The notes under the pieces were generated by a model, which saw only the letters and a program-made list of their open reading frames with translations, ran no database searches and was not told the DNA's origin. This document shows, one piece after another, positions 5,107 through 6,689 of a DNA stretch of 6,689 bases. The stretch covers positions 1 to 6,689 of the forward strand of contig SVNB01000092.1 in the NCBI GenBank assembly GCA_015067125.1, in the 5' to 3' direction. The translations under genes were made by a program, and so were the position numbers. Source of the DNA: Oscillospiraceae bacterium. Lineage in GTDB: Bacteria; Bacillota; Clostridia; Oscillospirales; Ruminococcaceae. Positions within the stretch are counted from its first letter, which is position 1. Each line of letters opens with the position of its first letter.

Positions 5107-5967
5107 TTATGCTTTAAGGTCAAGACCGGAAGCTTTTTTGTCATACATCTGTTTGCAAAGTTCTGCAATGTATGCGCCTGCTTCTACCGGAGGAGTACCT
5201 GCTTTGTGGATGTTGGAAACTACGGTACGGTTTGCTTCCGGAATGCCGGGATAGCCGCCATATACGCAGTATGCGGAAAGAGAGCTGGAAGTTGCAAGTC
5301 CGGGTCTTTCACCGAGAAGGATTACGGTTACTTTTGCGCCGAGGATCTGTGCAACAGAGTCTTCTGCACCAACACGTCCGTATTTTACAAAGAAAGGAGT
5401 ACCAACTTTGAGACCGGTTGCTTTAAGACCGTTATAGATTGCAGGAAGAACTGCGTCGATGTTAGCTTCAACTGCGGAAGAAGAAAGTCCGTCGGAAACA
5501 ACGATCTGTACGTCGGGTTCGGCAATGCAGTCTTTTTTGATCTGTGCTGCGGTTTCATCATCGAAAACACGGCCAAGGTCAGGTCTGGTAAGATAGGTTT
5601 CTTTGCTGTCGCATTTGGTCTGATAGGTTTTAAGGTTGTTTCTTTCAAGATATTCTTCATGAACATCGTTGAAAACTGCGTCCATTGCAGCAGCGTTGTC
5701 TGCGCGGACACGAAGAGTAGTTCTGGTAAGAGGACGAGGACCTGCTCTCCAAACGCCAAGACGTGCGTCGGTTTTTGCTTTGATTCTCATATACTCTTCT
5801 TTGTTGTAAGGATTGGGAATGTTGAATTCCTCTCTGAGGCTATATGCGGAGATGTCTTCTACCTCTCCGTCACACTCGCATTTGCACTCACATTTAGGAG
5901 CTGCTTCGCCCTGAGTGGCCTGTGCGATAGCTTCACGGATGATTCTCATAAGTTCGGTATCGTTCAT
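5107..5967 (-). CDS. eutC: Ethanolamine ammonia-lyase small (light) subunit
   Basis: With EutB, this subunit forms the adenosylcobalamin-dependent lyase that splits ethanolamine to acetaldehyde and ammonia, usually inside a bacterial microcompartment. The 286 residues are close to the usual length (about 295 in E. coli). Recognisable stretches are ARLGVWRAGPRPLTRTTLRVRADNA, VSDGLSSSAV and, near the C-terminus, GERPGLATSSSLSAYCVYG and SNIHKAGTPPVEAGAYIAEL. Residues 1-18 (MNDTELMRIIREAIAQAT) form an amphipathic helix like known shell-targeting peptides. A linker follows with alternating cysteines at 26, 28, 30 and 32 (KCECKCECDGE), which is unusual for EutC. The ribosome site AAAGGAGG (5979-5986) is 11 bases ahead of the ATG. 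The gene lies 20 bases after eutB, in the same operon. Confidence 0.95.
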   Translation of the reverse strand: MNDTELMRIIREAIAQATQGEAAPKCECKCECDGEVEDISAYSLREEFNIPNPYNKEEYMRIKAKTDARLGVWRAGPRPLTRTTLRVRADNAAAMDAVFNDVHEEYLERNNLKTYQTKCDSKETYLTRPDLGRVFDDETAAQIKKDCIAEPDVQIVVSDGLSSSAVEANIDAVLPAIYNGLKATGLKVGTPFFVKYGRVGAEDSVAQILGAKVTVILLGERPGLATSSSLSAYCVYGGYPGIPEANRTVVSNIHKAGTPPVEAGAYIAELCKQMYDKKASGLDLKA

Positions 5968-5987
5968 TAAATTTGCAGCCTCCTTTC

Positions 5988-6689
5988 TTATTTAGCAAAG
6001 AACATGGATGCGTCGCCTGCACGTTCGCCAAGACGGCCTTCTTCGTCGAGGATACCCATCTTGATTGCCCATTTGTGGAATTCAGGAGCAGGTTTTCTGT
6101 GGCTGAGTTCACGCATGGTGTTGTCGTCGTGGAAGGAAACATCCTGATATGCAAGCATTACGTCATCGCCCATAGGAACGCCCATGTAGTAGTTGCAGTT
6201 TGCTGCGTTGAGGAGCAGGCAAGCAATTTCCTGGTCGTCCTGAGTGATGCCGGTGTGGTTGGTGAAGCAAGGTGCCATACCCATGGGAAGACCGATGATT
6301 TTTGCCATGAAGTGGTCTTCAAGGTTACCACGGATCATTTCTTTACCGTCATAAATGGTTTCCGGTCCGATGAAGCCGGTTACGTTGTTTACGCCGAAAG
6401 GTTCGAAGTTACGGGCAAAACCATAGGTACGTGCTTCAAGGGTCATTTCGTCTGCGCCTTCATCGCAGTCGATGGACATTTCGGAACCTTGGCCGGTTTC
6501 GAAATAAAGTTTGTTCATACCGGTACCATAGCATTCCTGTTTTGCAAGGTCATAAGCTTCGTTAAGAAGTGCTTTGTCTACGCCGAAAGCTTCGCAAGCA
6601 CTCTGGGTACCAGCGATGGACTGGAAGAACATGGAGAGCGGTGCGCCTTCACGAACAGCCTGCATCTGGGTAGTTACGTGAGAAAGAAC
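5988..6689 (-). CDS. eutB: Ethanolamine ammonia-lyase large (heavy) subunit, C-terminal half (partial)
   Basis: The open frame continues past the Met at 6665 to the window edge (VLSHVTTQMQAVREGAP...), so this is the C-terminal 233 or so residues of a protein that is about 450 long in its family. The match to EutB is clear: LYFETGQGSEMS holds the catalytic glutamate (E287 in E. coli numbering), followed by LEARTYGFARNFEPF, VTGFIGPE, LEDHFMAKIIGLPMGM, and GVPMGDDVMLAYQ with the active-site aspartate (D362). RKPAPEFHKWAIKMGI and GDASMFF close the protein. It is the catalytic TIM-barrel subunit and binds B12 together with EutC. The true start lies beyond 6689, so Met 6665 should not be taken as the start. 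Its base composition is richer in G and C than that of the genes on the left, perhaps reflecting high-expression codon choice. Confidence 0.97.
   Translation of the reverse strand, partial: VLSHVTTQMQAVREGAPLSMFFQSIAGTQSACEAFGVDKALLNEAYDLAKQECYGTGMNKLYFETGQGSEMSIDCDEGADEMTLEARTYGFARNFEPFGVNNVTGFIGPETIYDGKEMIRGNLEDHFMAKIIGLPMGMAPCFTNHTGITQDDQEIACLLLNAANCNYYMGVPMGDDVMLAYQDVSFHDDNTMRELSHRKPAPEFHKWAIKMGILDEEGRLGERAGDASMFFAK

Noticed and set aside
5206..5970. A long (254-codon) plus-strand frame opposite eutC
   Set aside because: It has no ribosome binding site or promoter and a Cys/Phe-rich, unprotein-like translation. The opposite strand encodes an unmistakable EutC.
6663..6665. Met at 6665 as the start of eutB
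   Set aside because: The frame stays open to the window edge with EutB-like residues ahead of it, and the remaining length is only about half of a normal EutB.

Overview
The window looks like a chromosomal segment of a low-to-moderate GC, Gram-positive anaerobe of the Bacillota, most likely a gut-type clostridium. The signs are strong AGGAGG-type ribosome binding sites, A/T-rich spacers with near-consensus vegetative promoters, a tRNA-sensing T-box leader, a PfoR/EIIC_2-type membrane protein and B12-dependent ethanolamine ammonia-lyase genes. I cannot name the species. No mobile element, CRISPR array, tRNA or rRNA is visible.

Left part (1-1723). A few codons of an unidentified plus-strand gene end at 45 and meet a bidirectional hairpin terminator (about 56-91). 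Converging on it is a two-gene minus-strand unit: a 356-residue EIIC-like membrane protein (653-1723), then, 11 bases on, a small HD-type (p)ppGpp-hydrolase-like enzyme (90-641).

Middle left (1724-3399). A compact A/T-rich divergent promoter region separates the EIIC gene from a plus-strand pair: a class I glutamine amidotransferase-like peptidase of the gamma-glutamyl-GABA hydrolase family (1841-2551) and an NADP-type short-chain dehydrogenase (2548-3348). The pair overlaps by ATGA. The two divergent promoters appear to use one self-complementary -35 hexamer, TTGCAA at 1781-1786. A hairpin terminator (3367-3396) closes the unit and faces trpB.

Middle right (3412-5040). A lone trpB (minus strand) sits behind a complete T-box leader. 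The leader has a vegetative promoter, a Stem I with a UGG (Trp) specifier, the T-box bulge UGGCACC, an antiterminator and a competing terminator. Between that terminator and trpB lies an eight-codon reading frame with an excellent Shine-Dalgarno sequence and one Trp codon. No trpA or other trp gene is in view, so the enzyme may serve indole salvage, though the rest of the pathway could lie elsewhere.

Right part (5064-6689). The end of an ethanolamine utilisation operon on the minus strand: the C-terminal half of eutB, then eutC, then a terminator. EutC carries an N-terminal helix resembling a microcompartment-targeting peptide, followed by an unusual run of alternating cysteines. Apart from these operon pairings, the four blocks look functionally independent, and most are set apart by their own promoters or terminators.
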